Source of the DNA: Isoetes taiwanensis
Lineage: Eukaryota; Streptophyta; Lycopodiopsida; Isoetales; Isoetaceae
Reading direction: 5' to 3'
DNA: 64,000 nucleotides
Assembly (NCBI GenBank): GCA_021234155.1
Contig: JAJEKV010000126.1
Location: forward strand, 2,041,771-2,105,770
Shown: one piece after another, positions 32,949 through 46,069 of the stretch
Position numbering within the stretch: the stretch's first letter is position 1
Layout: each line of letters begins with the position of its first letter
Notes under the pieces: generated by a model
Told to the model about the DNA's origin: nothing
What the model saw: only the letters and a program-made list of their open reading frames with translations
Databases searched by the model: none
Made by a program: the position numbers and the translations under genes

Positions 32949-34800
32949 TTACACCATACGATGCCCATAAATGATGGTGCTAACCCTATATATTTAGAGA
33001 ATACCCTAACTATAGGGAGATGATATATTGAACCTGGGCCTGCTTCATAGAAGAGATTGTTACTGCAGTTAGAATGCAAATAGATTAGAGTTCCATCTTC
33101 ATTTGTCTCTCTCCCAAGCTCTTTGAGGAGAGGATCAAATACGGGCAATCCCTTGGGCTTGGAGCATAGCCCATAGTGCTACTCCAAGGGTCCAGGGACT
33201 TGCAGATATCCTCCGCGATGACCCACAAGAGAATAGCCCTAGGTATTCCAAGAAGGGCAGTGTCACAAACATACAGACCAAATACCAAAAAACTACGAGT
33301 AGGAAATAAGAAATATGAGAAAAGAATGGAGAAACTATATTGAATGCATGATGTACGTACAAAGTCATGAAGTCTTTGGGTATTTGGTCTATAGGTTTAT
33401 AGTTGATAGAGGATAGATACTTCGAGTGAGAGGAGACTTTACTCTTCCAAGCACCGCCCTTCAACCTGACATTCCATAGCTAGTTAGACTCTCCCAAAGT
33501 CATACATACATGCCTTAGATACCAGGCTATGGCTAGACCCATCAACAATAAGGCTCAAACTTATGTCTATCCCTCCAAAGATCACAGGTGGACTTGACTT
33601 AAAGCTGAAGATAACAATGCCCCTTGCCTAAAAATGGAGGTTTTATGACCTTGGCATTCTATTCTCACCACCCATAACATTTCAAGTGTAATAAGAAGAT
33701 TGAAATATATCATCTCAATAATCATTTATGCCACTTTACTGCAACTAAGGAGGCATTCTCACTTGATCTGACTCACATGAAGCGAAATCTATACTGCAAT
33801 ATGAAACAAACAACAGAACAAGCTCAATGTGATCTAGCCAACAAATAAAATAAAGAGGAGAAAAAACTTATCGAAGCACTTAAAAAAGTTCTTTTTTGCT
33901 ACTTACTTTATCCAGCAAGTAGAGTCATGGAAATGGTATAACGGAAGATGCATCCTATTTTGCAAGCTCAAATGACTTTGTGATGTTACTTTTCTCTCAA
34001 TAAAGATGAAATATTGTCTTGGAGTGCAATACTTGATCGAGAGTTGTCACATGTAAAAAACTCTTTTTGTTCTTTGATTTTGCTCATCCATGTTCCCGTA
34101 ACTTTGTTTAGCTAAGAGTTTCTAATATGATTATTTCCTGGAAAGAATCCTTCAAAGACGAGTGATGGCATGAGCATGTAATTGAGTAATAATCAAGTGA
34201 CCATTTGCTAGGCTCATAGGCTTTCTATGAATATATCTTCAAACATTTTGGCATGTTCCAACATATCGGCAATGTAGAGAATGATAATTGCTGCAGGAGA
34301 GGATGGGGACATAGAGAGTAGTGGAGAGTTCTTTTGGCATCATAATTTGTCAAAAGGATTAAACATTTTAGGTACGTCAGCCTTGACAGAATTATAGCAT
34401 TAGATGTGTCATTCTAAAAGAAACCGACTCTATGAATAGCCTACAAAAATGATACCTGCAAAGCCTCACGCTGCCAGGCAACCTTGAGGCACTGCAAATC
34501 TTGCTTCATTAATATTCAAAATGACTATGTGGACACTAGATGTAAGGAAGTTGAGAGGTCCAGCAAAACTGTATTTAGACATTTGGTCTTTCTTGTTCAT
34601 CCTAAAATGGAACCCTAATATGTATTTGCTCGAGCTCTGCAACAACCAAATCATTTGAAATTAGGAAACAATATGGAAAAAATGCGCCCTCTAGAAATAC
34701 TATAAATTCACTAAAAGTATCAAGTCAGCTTGTTCTTTCATTAACATGCCAGTTAACACTGGTTTTCAATTTAAGTAGGAACTAGCCAAAGGAGTTTATA

Positions 34801-34823
34801 TTGTATTGTATTGTATTGTATTG
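34801..34823. repeat. TTGTA microsatellite
   Basis: Four and a half 5-bp units (TTGTA)n. Confidence 0.85.
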
Positions 34824-36850
34824 AATCACGCCTGTTAGACCTTCAGGTCCATAGATGAGAAAAAGTTACATGCATGTTTTTGATCAACTGAAAAAAGGAA
34901 AAACTAACAAAACTCGAGGGTGATGGTGATGATGAATACGATTTAATTTTAGAGGAAATGATAGCGCAGTGCTGGTAATTCTTAACCCTACTTTAGAAAT
35001 ATCAAGTGGCAGGTGGTGAACTTCTCTGGTATCAATTGCTAATAGACTCGAGATGCATATTTCTCACCCCATTATAAATGGATAGAATATATATATCCAG
35101 TAGATGCTTCATTGCCAGATTGTATTATGGTGTGAAAAGTGGCTCTTGATATAAGAAGTTGGACCACAAATTGTTGAATGGCCCAGAATTGGCTCCTTAT
35201 TTCCTGATAAAGAGGCATTTGCTTCTTTTCAATGTGGTTCTTATAGTTAGTAGCAGGTGCGACCTCTTTCTGCTCCTCTTCAGTCTCCAGTCAGTCTACA
35301 GATAGTGCTTTTCAGGTCTTGGCTTCCTCTATCATTTCATATACTTCCACTGCTACTAGTATTCCTCCTCCTAGTACAGACATCTGCACTTGTTGTTTCT
35401 TCTAACTCTCATGTTGATGATTCTATTGATGTATCTCCTCATAGTTCGGATGCCTGAGGCTATCATGTCTAATATAACTCGCTATTAGTGTACTTAATGA
35501 GCCTTGGTAGAGGGTTAATTTGAAGAAAGTTGCAAGGAAAAAAATAGTTACAAATTAATGTGAGTCTGGTCCTTCCAGTATGCGGTGCTTTTCATCTTTC
35601 TTTCTCACCGTATTTTGTGGCATGACAACTTGATGTCAGGTGATAAGCACCTATATATTGCGGAGTATGTTGACCATGATGAGGCGGCCAAATGCCTCAA
35701 AGTAATACAAGTGAAATGCTTTTTTACTGTGTATGAGTGGTTTCGCCTAGGGTGTTCGATTGCCTCCTCTAGGTTTTTAGTCTCACATTACAATATCTAT
35801 GATGTATTTTGATCTTTATAGTCTTTCGTCCTTCAAAAAGGAAAAAAATATATTCATAATATTTTAAGTATTCCATTTTTCCAAAAAATAAAAAATATAA
35901 TGCCAAACTATTTGTTAAAATTTTAAATCCATCTAAGATTATCCTTCCACATCTAACAATCTACCTCTTATGGCAAATACATTTCATTTGCATTGCCCAT
36001 TCCAAATACGTATTAGAAGCATAGTACCAACCCATCAATAATGACTTACAACAACTACTCAAACATAAAAGCCCACATGCATTTCCAAATATACATCTGA
36101 AATTTTCTTCATTCCAAAATGCTAACATCTAAAGACATCTAATGTGTCCAATTAAGTAAGGAAACAACAATCTATTGTAATCTAGTAGTTAATAAGAAAA
36201 TAAGCTACATGTTCTCAAAAAATAAACAGGATTGACAGATCTCTTTTAGTTTTGACCATAACAAGATAGAATAAGATAACAAATTGGAATTTGAAGACTT
36301 TTATTCTTCAAGCTAGGATCACGTAGAACTAAAAGTTATTCTCGTCAAGTTTTTCAATTAGGTAAGCTAGATCAGAAAATCAACCAAATTATAGGTCATT
36401 TTCTTCGAAATCTTCGCCCAGAGTTCCTTCAGAGCAACACATTCAAATAATCAATTTTGATTGGGTTCAAATAAATAATCAAAGATTTTGAAATATGGCC
36501 ATTTCAGAACTGTTGGACACTCTAAATATCGGCCTCCTTCACAAATTTCTCTTTGTCTCCATTCATGAACTTTTTCTATTGTTACTGGCTGAAGAGAGGC
36601 TAGTGATCCACACTTTCTTCCGGCATGAATAGCATTAGTTTAGATTTAGCAGACTGGAGTTACAAATATGTATTTTTGGAATTATTTTGAAAATTATAAA
36701 GAAAAGTTGGGATGTAAATGAGAACACATATTTAGAAATTCTTTCATAAAGAGATGATACATAACCAATACAATGCAATCTTCAAAGGAAACCTTGTCCC
36801 CAAACTTCAAACTACATAGGACAATCCATGGCCTCACTTGTTTCTTACGT

Positions 36851-36960
36851 GTATTTATTTTGCAACCATGATAGGAATTCCCACCTTGATATATTCTTTA
36901 TGTTTGTATTTATTTTGCAACCATGATAGGAATTCCCACCTTGATATATTCTTTATGTTT
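36851..36960. repeat. 55-bp exact tandem duplication
   Basis: Two identical adjacent copies, starting at 36851 and 36906 with GTATTTATTTTGCAACC. Confidence 0.9.
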
Positions 36961-37040
36961 GTTAGTAATTTTGAAATTGTGATCCCAACGAAACTTTAAT
37001 ATACCTTAGACCAATATTGAATGGTTAATGGAGTACCTTT

Positions 37041-38314
37041 TCATTTAGAGCGAGGGCGAAAGGCACTAGTAATAGCAGTGGGACCACAAGGGGGGCAATG
37101 AATGGGAGCCCATCTGGGAGGGTAAGGGAGAGGGGGAGTCTGAGGCGGAGGCTGAGGAGTAGAAGGTGCGGATGAGGGTAAGAGGAGACCAATGTGGTCA
37201 TCCTTGATGAAGAGGCGAGCCAAGATGGGCCAAAGAACCCTACCAATAAAGAGCATGATTGCGGTAATCCCACCAACCTGGCCCAAACCTAGATATACTC
37301 TATACCACGTAGATAATACAAGTCTCTCGTCACAATAGGGTGTACGGCAGGCTATCCTGTATCGATCATAGTTGAAGTTGATTTGGAATGCCAGGTTATA
37401 CATTGTCAACAGATTTGGTGTTGTCGTGTTTCCATAATAGTGCATTGGCAATCCCCAATAATATGCTTCTGAATGATCTCCTGAATTCAGTGAAAATCCC
37501 ATCAATGCTGCCATGAAAGAATTTGCTATTGCATCTATTATCTGTATCTCTGATGTCCTATCTCCTCTCTTTCCCATTAGATGTATTACTGTCAGAAGTC
37601 CTCTATTATACCTTTGTTGTTCCAAGCAACTTTCTGTAGATAAAAACAGATTCCAGCCTTTAGTTGTCTTCCATTTTGTTATTCCTAGTAATTTAAATTT
37701 CTAGCTTCTTAATTATATTCACTATGATGCCATGGACGTTAGAAATTTTCTACCTGTCTAGTATCTTTATCTTGCATTATATAAAGCAAGTAAAAAGTAG
37801 TTTTCTTACGCATTATCATTGAGGCAATGGACTTGGTTAACACAGATGGTACAAGCAGCTCTGGAGTCGGAAGTGTATTGCCGACAGTTAGACCAGAACA
37901 TCTTTGCACCATAGGGACACAAGCATATGTTGGTCCCCAATCTGTATCTTTGCTTCGCCAAATTTCTTTACAAAGGGCATTAGGATAGTTATTTACATCC
38001 ATGAACATTTTGCTACCATTCAAATACATAGCATTAAATACAGTGATGTTCTCCCAATTCAACGAATCCACCTCGCACGGGCAATTAACAGCGCCACTAG
38101 TATATTGAAAAAAGTCCTGCTTTAGAAACCAGCTTTTTTGGTTTTGTCTTATTGTATTTGTCTGTGTCAATGGTACTCTTCCAAAAATGATGTAAACAAT
38201 TGTAAATGTTAATAGAATGACAAATAGTCCCAATCGACAATACACCCGTCGATACGTAAAATTCTTTGCAGGCGTGCTGTTACAAAATAAATTTTTGAGA
38301 GAATCAAAAGCCAT
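37041..38314 (-). CDS. Two-exon gene, predicted two-pass membrane protein, unknown function
   Basis: Exon 1 runs from the ATG at 38314-38312 to 37810; exon 2 runs from 37633 to the TGA at 37043-37041. The intron (37634-37809) starts GTAAGA and ends with a T-rich tract and CTACAG. Phase 1 at both sides joins the frames cleanly into a 365-residue protein. Near residues 28-48 lies a hydrophobic segment (LFVILLTFTIVYIIF), then a presumed lumenal or extracellular region with several N-x-S/T sites and Cys residues (NCPCEVDSLNW, ALCKEIW, YACVP, RCSG, RTPYC). A second hydrophobic helix (VYLGLGQVGGITAIMLFIG) is followed by a Pro-rich tail. The layout recalls uncharacterised CPC-containing membrane families, a low-confidence impression. 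No transposon signature. A poly-Pro tail and one intron argue for a host gene. Confidence 0.7.
37634..37809 (-). other. Intron of the membrane-protein gene
   Basis: 176 nt, GT...AG on the minus strand (GTAAGA at the donor, TTTTTATCTACAG at the acceptor). The coding frame is interrupted by in-frame stops inside the intron and restored exactly after removal. Confidence 0.75.
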
Positions 38315-38756
38315 TTACACAAATGGAAGGATTAAGTATAAGGACAAGATGGTTTTACATTAAAAGAATTTGAGCAAAATGTTGTATAAAAAAGGTAATA
38401 AGACATTGATTAAAAGTTCTTGAGCAGAATATTTGATGGGAAACAGAAACTAAAGCATTGGTTCATAAGGAAGAATACCCGATATAATCATTGAGAATAA
38501 AGGCAGTGGCTCCATGAATCCAATCTAATTTCACCATATCTGTTAGATTAAATAAAACTATGTTAGGTTTTAATCAAAATTAAAATTTAATGTCCAATAA
38601 TAATACTAACATATGGGGAATATATAGACAACAAAAATTAACCCCCAATTACGCCTTATTGGTTCTATTTTTTCTTTTTCTTTTTTGCCATGAATTGCCA
38701 TGGGATGCACAAATCCTTAAACTTACTCTTCAAATGGAAAGTTCCCATTTCCAGCT

Positions 38757-39065
38757 TAAAATCTTGAATTACACCATAGCTCATAAGTAGAAATCGAACA
38801 ATTTGCACTATTCATTATCCACTATACTAAGGGTACTCTTGTGGAAATTACATAGAATATGGCCACATAACATTTATTACTTAAAATCTTGAATGACATC
38901 ATAGCTCATAAGTAGAATCAAACAATTTATACTATTCATTATAACTCATTATGTGATGATGAATAGAATAACGTCCTTCAATATAAAAAAATCTATACTA
39001 TTCATTATCCACTATTAAGGATGCCATTGTGGAAATTACATAGAACATGGCCAGATAACGTTTAA
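38757..39065. repeat. Imperfect duplication of about 125-190 bp segments
   Basis: The block AAAATCTTGAATTACACC (38758) recurs near 38883. The block ending GGAAATTACATAGAA plus ATGGCCA (38840-38870) recurs at 39028-39058. An AT-rich decayed tandem duplication; no coding content. Confidence 0.65.
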
Positions 39066-39526
39066 TTACATTTCTTAATGAACAAAAGATCTAATTCTTT
39101 ATGGTTCCTATATTTAATCTTGGCGTTCATGGAAATTGGTGGCATAATAAATCTAAACTTGGACAATAACAAAAGAGAAGTCTACGGAGTATCCATATCC
39201 AAATGGGGAACATAACCAAAATACTTGTAGTCTACTTTAAAACAATAGAACAAACTTTTTAACTTCTGCAATCTAAGTTGTTTTTATCTTTCCCAATATG
39301 CCAATGCTACTTTTGCCTTATATTTGAGACGTGTTAAGATATAAGAAGGCATTGGGATTGTATACTTAAAAACAGTTGTTCATGCACTGCTGGACACAAT
39401 CTCAGTGGGTTTTTTAGGATCTTTTCTCCAAGACATTTTGGATGCGCACACTCAGTTATGTCCTCAAACATGATATTGAGATTAAGTGTACCATGATGTA
39501 TCATTGCACAGTCTCTCAGCATACCT

Positions 39527-39595
39527 ATTATTGCCAAGGTTTTTTCCCTCGAAAACCCTTCGGGGCAGGGGTTCTTTAATCCTAGCAGTGATACA
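39527..39595. repeat. Structured GC-rich hairpin module, copy 2
   Basis: Diverged relative of 18451-18524 with the same order: AGG + T-run + CCCTCGAAAACCC, then CTTCGGGG, GGTTCTTTAATCC, and a closing GTGATA. The minus-strand open frame over 39334-39657 crosses it and has no recognisable domain. Confidence 0.5.
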
Positions 39596-39659
39596 CTTAT
39601 TGTATCCTTTGTTTGGGTCCCATAGGCCAATTGGTCCCCGCGGACGATAAAATTCAATT

Positions 39660-42415
39660 CAATTCAGACATGTAACACATGTAGCATAGAAGGCACTTAA
39701 ATACGATCCAGTGCTTTTATTAGCTCTAGGTTCTGGGTTCCAGGTTTTATTGGACTCTAAAACTTGTATGGATTGAACAAGTTAAATACCAGATATCAAA
39801 AATAAGTATTAGACTCTACGTCATGGGCAAGTTGGACAAGTCAAATATCTCAAGACGGCAAAGAAGTTCTTAGGAGCATGGGTTAAAACCAACGCACTGG
39901 CCCTCTGTGCGATCTAGCATTGTTGCCTTAAAATGCATAAGGTCTTTTATATATACAATATAAAAAATTATTGTATAAATGTGGGATTTGGATCCCCCCT
40001 AATTTGAATGGTGAGGATTCGCCCTACGTTGGACGGTGAAGATCGATTCCTTTTTCACATGAACTCCAAAATCCCTACCTCTGAGCGCTCAGGGAATCCT
40101 CCGCGATCAGGTATGGCTAAAGTCGCATTGCCAGACTCCGAATCCATCTTCAGAGATGTCAATAGTTGGTAATCTGGTTGAAATATTCACCTGGATTTTC
40201 ATGTTCTCGCCAGTTCAGTGCTTCGTCAAGCTTTTTTATAGAGACGCAGCTTTGAAGCACGAAACCTGCCCTTGCCATTAGCTTCAAATCTATTCTAGGT
40301 ATGGTGTGGATGTTTTTCGTCTTGGTTGCTTCTTTTATTCTTTCCCAGCATCTTTAGCAGTATTTTTTCTTTGCCTATGGTTTTGCAAGACATATATTAT
40401 AGGAACTTTCAAGCAGTGGCTGCAAGTTTACCAGAAAGAACAGACTTGAGAGATGAGACGGCATTGTTAAAATTGTCTTTCCTTTCTACACATCAACCAT
40501 GGAATAATGGGAAACAAATGTTTAGAAATATTAAAGAGGTTTCAATTGGTGAACATTTCATTAGGCTTTGCAACAGATCTGCATGAAGTGCGAGATTCGG
40601 GTTATGGCACAGGATTATAGCCATTATAATACAGGTCTGGCTATTGTGCATTTTATTACAAGATAGAAAGATAGAGTGATAGACATGAGCTAATTGAATT
40701 AGTCATGATCAACTATTCCACTTCTACCTAGCTATCAATCTCATCAAGGCATTCGTTATCACATGTTGTATACATTTTAGATCTGTAACTTCGCTATGGA
40801 GGTGGAGCATAAAATTAGTTTATATACACCAACTTAGCTTTTGCAGGTACACACCATTGCAGATTAAGCTTCAGATTGAGCTTCAAAGTGATCCCCAAAA
40901 ACTCGGCATCCATAGGCAAGCAAACTATAAGGGATTTGTGTGGTTGGTCAGCTCGTTATGCAATATTACTAAAAATGGTGCCCAACAATGCTAGGCATTT
41001 TCTTTTCAAATCTAACTTATAACACTGGGTTCAATAGCCTTAGAAATTTAGACTCGAGTAACTACCTTCAAAATAACTGCTATTTTACAAGAATTTCAAA
41101 GTTGCAAAACATGGATAGAACAATGTGGGCAAATGAAAGTGCAAATATTGCAGATGGATGTAGATGAATGATAATGTTTGCCTGCCGTGATGCTAGAAGG
41201 TAGTACTGGAGTTTTAGTCTTTCAAATCTGCAATTTGTGCCTTAGAATAAAAGTTTTATACGAGGCTACAAGTACAACACTCTTGGTAGTCCTATATGAA
41301 ACACCCATACAAATACAAAGATGCATCTCTACTTATGTGCGACATCTCCAACAACGCCGAGCATCGTTTACTATGGCCCTACAGAGTTGCAAACTTTGCT
41401 AGATTTGTGAAAGAATTATATTGCTAAATTTGTGAAATACTGATAGTTGGACACATTTTGGGAAGATGATTCAGGGACATGTATTTATGAAATACAAATT
41501 TAAATCCAAAACTATTCTTTATTCCCTGACATTGCCTCACTCATTCCATGCCCGTGTAGCATAACCCAAAGTTTATATACACTATATTAGAAAACCTTAG
41601 GTTGTATTACCTTGTTAGATAGTCTAGCTAGCGTAAAGACTGAAGGATTAGCTAAAGACATTGTAAAATAGTTTATCTAGCATTGGAAGGTTGGCTGCCT
41701 AACAATTTTACCTCTTATCATTCCAGTTTGCTCCCTCAGGTTCGCGAAATCGAAAGGCGTTCAGGTGAATCTACAACGCACTAAGATTGGAGAAAACTTT
41801 AAGCTTTTTGAGTTTCATGTGTTGAACAAAATTGGTACACCTCAGTTTTGGGTTTTGGGCAAAGTCAGGGAACACTAGAAACCAACCGGTTGAAATTACA
41901 AATTTTTTGGATCGGTTAGTGTGTCGTAATTTTCTTAAGATTTTCTATTAAGACAATAGAAATTTCTGACTCTAAACATAAGATATCCCACTGATCAAAG
42001 TAACCATAGGAAATTTTCCAGTGGTACCTAAAAACTTTCCCCTAACACCGGTACATCTCCTTCATTTGCAAATCGATTTGCTGCTTCTGTTATAGGAATC
42101 GCATTTTGAGTTTTTGGCTTTTCTTTTGGGGCTCGATTCCAAAGCACCACAGAGTATTAATTAGACAAGTCAAGCATAACTAGCAACCCAAGCCCAAGCC
42201 CGCATTGCTGGGCTATAACGGAAACCTGTTAATGATAGACTGCTTGAACTAAGATTTTTCAAGGCTTTTCAAGTGGTTCGAAAAGGACTGTTGAAAACTA
42301 AGTAGTGCTATTATAGAGGTTATTCAATAACTTGTTGGTAAAGAGAGTATTAGCAGGTACTTCTTTCATATTTTCCTTTTCAGATCTACGGTGTGTAAGC
42401 AAAGCACATAATGCA
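39660..42415. other. No supportable gene
   Basis: Short open frames only (for example 40326-40586 and 41178-41402 on the plus strand), without signatures. I see no tRNA, rRNA or clear transposon ends. Confidence 0.45.
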
Positions 42416-42419
42416 AATA

Positions 42420-43000
42420 AACAGATTTAACTGAACCACTTTTCCAATTCCACAAACACCAATTTTCAACCAATCGCATGTCAAAGACACTGATCCTCTG
42501 TTTTAACGCCTCCTGTAATAGCATATTGTCCTAAAGTTTGATTTGATAGTTAAATACAACTAGTGTCAATAAATGATGATAGGTGAAAATACTACACGAT
42601 CTTGGGCATATAGCAGGCCCATATCAAACATTTCAACCTTCAATAAATAGGAGATTTCTGAACATAGTTTTCATGCAATTTAGACTTTCGATTTTACATG
42701 TTATAGAGACATGGCAATGTCAGGAACCAAGAACAACTTATATTTTGCAAACAGAAGTTCCAAGTCTAAAGGTAAAATACCATCTTTCAAAATTCCATGC
42801 CCATTGTGCCTAAGCAAAGACTGTATCTCCTGAATGACTTTTTCAATCCAACCAGTGCTGCTAATTTTTCAATCCCAGCAACATTAATTTCATTGGAAAA
42901 TAATCCTTCCGTTTACAGCCTCTTTCTGTAGTAGTATATCGTCTGAAGTTTTATTGAAGATAAATGGATTGGAAGCTCTTGTTGTCAAGAAGAACCACTA
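42420..43000. repeat. Ancient segmental duplication (two diverged copies)
   Basis: The segments around 42430-42570 and 42840-42990 align in order. Matching blocks include CCAATTCCACAAACACC with the related CCAACCAGTGCTGC, then GCCTCCTGTAATAGCATAT with GCCTCTTTCTGTAGTAGTAT. A 22-bp phrase around GGGCATATAGCAGGCC also recurs at about 42602 and 43586. No coding content. Confidence 0.45.
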
Positions 43001-43009
43001 TATCCATTA

Positions 43010-45460
43010 TGAAGAGGAATAAGTCACGTCAATGGCAGCGGCATCAGCCTCACTAGCATCATTCAACTTTATGGTTCAAATGAAGAATGGAGATCCAAAA
43101 CATGTTACTATATTATAAATAACCCTTTAGAGGATCTTATGTATCTATTTGTCTCTAAAAAGGAAAGAGGCGTCATTTAAAAGATGTTGCATATGAAAAT
43201 GTTGCAACAATGAGAACTCTAACGACATATTTGCTACCATTTGCTTATCTCCATAAGCTTCAGAGTATTAAGTACAAGCATAGTATCAAATGGCCCACAA
43301 CTTATTTTCTGGCAGGCAAAGATGCCAACGATGAATATGTATTACAAGGACACAATGAATACAATAGAAGAGATCTTGTCCAAGTCAGTAGCTATAAATA
43401 TAATCATTCAATTAACCATCCCAAAGCTTATGCTTTCACATTGGTCTGATGGGACCTTTTAAGTTCAAATACAGCTGGAATTTCTACCTGTTCTGCCATA
43501 AGAACAGCACTAAGAATATGAACTAATGATCGTCTTTAATCATTCAACCTTCCAAGCATAGATACACCGTCTCTTCAGAGATCTTGGGCATATAGCAGGC
43601 CTAGTTGTACTTGTGATTGCTAAGAACAAAAGAAAGATGTTTTGGTTCTGATGGAGCAAATACTTGCTTCGTTTGGTACAAGATAAGAGGTACAAACTGA
43701 GAAAATGTCGAATCCAGAATAGATGCAGGAATAGGAACTACAGATACATACAACCAAGAGGACATTTATGCAGATAATCAACTAACCTGGAGAATTTCAG
43801 GGCTATTTTTATTTATACTGTTCGCGAATAATTCATTTGTCGTCCTAGTTTCCAGAATAACCATGGATGCCTTAGTTTTTAATCCTAGACTAGTTTAGGC
43901 AGCACTGCAAGGGCTCAATCTACTCCGTAAATTGACCCACTGCTCACAAGAAGATTATAAAGCATCGACAGAACAGATAGAGAAAAAAAGGCATAGGGAA
44001 TTGAACCCTAACTAGATATTTTAGCTTTTGACAGTTAATTCGGATTTAACTACCCGAGAACTATGTAAGACTCTTAACAACCATTCCTCAAGAAGACGAG
44101 CGAACAAACACAACAATTGCAACCCTATAAACCATCAGGTTCCAGATAGAGATGCCTGTTTGCTGGATAGAGATGCCCCTGATTTCTGTGAACTTCTTCA
44201 AAAGTTTCTCATCAAACCAATGAGGTTACATGCCCTAAGACATCAGTGTATGCTTCATATAATTTTGAAAACAGTTGCATATAATACAGAAAGATGCTGC
44301 TGTTCATTATCATGTCGACACGCTTTTCAGTATCTCCGATGGTATGCGCACTCTCTTGAATACTGCATAAGTCCTGGATACACTTTCAATGTTTCCATTA
44401 CCGACCACAGTCTGTCTATTTCGTCATGAGAGCTAAGAGCAGCTTAATATAGAGGGCACAAGGACCTTATATGTCTATTAGCTCATTGCAGCCATGATAT
44501 GGCAATGTCAGATACACTATGATATAATGCACAACCTCTTCCTGCATAATCGCTTCTCAGGCTCATAAAGCTTTAAAACACATAACCACTTCCAGGGCGA
44601 TGAATTCTGTTATTGCCCTTGACTCCGCATCAGAACTGCTCATGTAAGTACTGAAATCCAAGAGCTGTGCCAGAAGAATGGCCCATTTCTGCCATATCCA
44701 CAAATAACAAAGAACTGCGGAGAGGGACTTATTAGGTAGGACAACATCCAAATAGATATGCTGTCATAAAGAGGTATCATCCAACATAACAGAGGGGAGA
44801 CAATAGTATGTGCTCAGATTAAGTGAATCATATGCAAATTTATGCATCGACACTAAAGCTCAAAGCTTTGACTAATGGTCGTTAGTGAGGTTCCCTGCTT
44901 AGATGTAAGCAAGTTTATAAATTTTCTACAGCCAAACCCAACAAAATACATAACTGCGGGGAAATTACCAGAGATTCTGTGAAGCTGAGCACATAATTTC
45001 CATAGCAATGACACTTAGGAGCCAAAATTTGTATGCACGAGCTACAAGAAGATATAAACAAGTATGATAAGCCAGAACTTACCGATTTCTGCAAAACTTC
45101 CAATGCAAGTTTCTACAAAGTACTGGAGGAGCCCCAAACCCTTTTGTCGATTGAAGCCCTGCTCGACTCTGTCCAAAATAAGAGCGTGAGATCTCTCAGA
45201 CGTAAAAAACAGTTAAAAAAGTGCAATTCAGACCTATCGGCCTATAACGCCGGGCCACGTGGCACTTTGCCTTCCAATACTAGAACAAAATGTGGGTTGC
45301 CTTTAAATCCTTTATTATAAAACTGTGGCGTCCCACATTGCGCCAAAACACACACCATTGGATAAAACAGTATTCTGGCTTTTGTACAGTATTGTATGAA
45401 AGCAGCAGAACAGAGTATTCTTGTAACAACACTCCATGACTAAACATCACGAAGAACATC
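43010..45460. other. No supportable gene
   Basis: Overlapping short frames at 43210-43462 and a 133-codon plus-strand frame at 44028-44429 have no recognisable domain. The latter includes a Cys/Arg-rich end but no repeatable motif. Confidence 0.4.
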
Positions 45461-45467
45461 ACACAAT

Positions 45468-45640
45468 CACATGAGCCTGGGGAATCGAACCTCAGTTCCA
45501 ATCCGATGCTCATGGCTTAATTTCTGATCCTGATACAACTCAGACTTGCAACAGACCATGGCTTGGGGAATCGGACCCCCAACAAGAATCCTATGCCCTT
45601 GGCTTACCTGATGAACCAACCTTTGAAGATCTTCAACAAG
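45468..45640 (-). repeat. tRNA-derived, SINE-like head-to-tail dimer
   Basis: On the minus strand two related segments each end in a B-box or T-arm sequence: GGTCCGATTCCCC (about 45560-45572) and GGTTCGATTCCCC (about 45479-45491). Each is preceded at tRNA-like distance by an A-box-like block (GGTTCATCAGGTAAGCC near 45605-45621; TATCAGGATCAGAAATTAAGCC, weaker, near 45515-45536). The acceptor stems do not pair convincingly, so these are not intact tRNA genes. A tRNA-derived SINE or pseudogene pair fits best. Confidence 0.45.
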
Positions 45641-45926
45641 TTTTTCTTTTGTGGCTATGGCAAGGATCTGCTGCAACAGAGCTCAACCCCTGCAAAACAG
45701 AGATTATCCAGAAAGCCTCAGGGCAATATGCCCCTCCTTTCATCTATATTATAGAAGGAAAGCATAAGTCACGCAAAAACTCTCAAGGCAAAAACGTTGG
45801 CGAAAACACGAGGCTATCTGTCCCTCCTTTCATCTCATCAAATACAGAGCATTTCCGGCAGTTTTTCTTCATGCCCTTCTGGCTATGGCGCCCTTTCACA
45901 GAGATGCGGAAGTAATATCTGGCGGT

Positions 45927-45986
45927 GGAAGCAGGATTCAAACACCTACAGCCCGTGGAAGCAGGATTCAAATACCTACAGCCCGT
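45927..45986. repeat. Tandem duplication of about 30 bp
   Basis: GTGGAAGCAGGATTCAAA plus its following bases is repeated almost exactly, with one difference (C/T). Confidence 0.85.
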
Positions 45987-46045
45987 CTTATGCTCCTCAC
46001 TGCAGAATCATGCCGGAAACTGTCAAAATAGACTAACAAGCAAGC

Positions 46046-46069
46046 AAAAAAAAAAAAAAAAAAAAAAAA
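46046..46069 (+). repeat. Poly(A) run
   Basis: A24, possibly the tail of a retroposed sequence. It is followed by degenerate repeats of GCCATAGCCGCCACAG-like units to about 46200. No target duplication found by eye. Confidence 0.6.

Larger units (their letters stand above)
31900..37020. other. Long stretch without a supportable gene
   Basis: Open frames here are short, on both strands, and lack family signatures. I see only local repeats: two hairpins at 32831-32948, a TTGTA-type microsatellite at 34801-34823 and a 55-bp tandem duplication at 36851-36960. Around 33100-33470 an open minus frame of about 109 codons has hydrophobic content but no recognisable domain. Confidence 0.5.

Noticed and set aside
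39334-39657. 107-codon minus-strand protein
   Set aside because: Overlaps the structured hairpin repeat, shows no domain and lacks splice or start support.
45468-45640. Two functional tRNA genes
   Set aside because: B boxes are good but acceptor and D arms do not pair convincingly, and the A boxes are degenerate.
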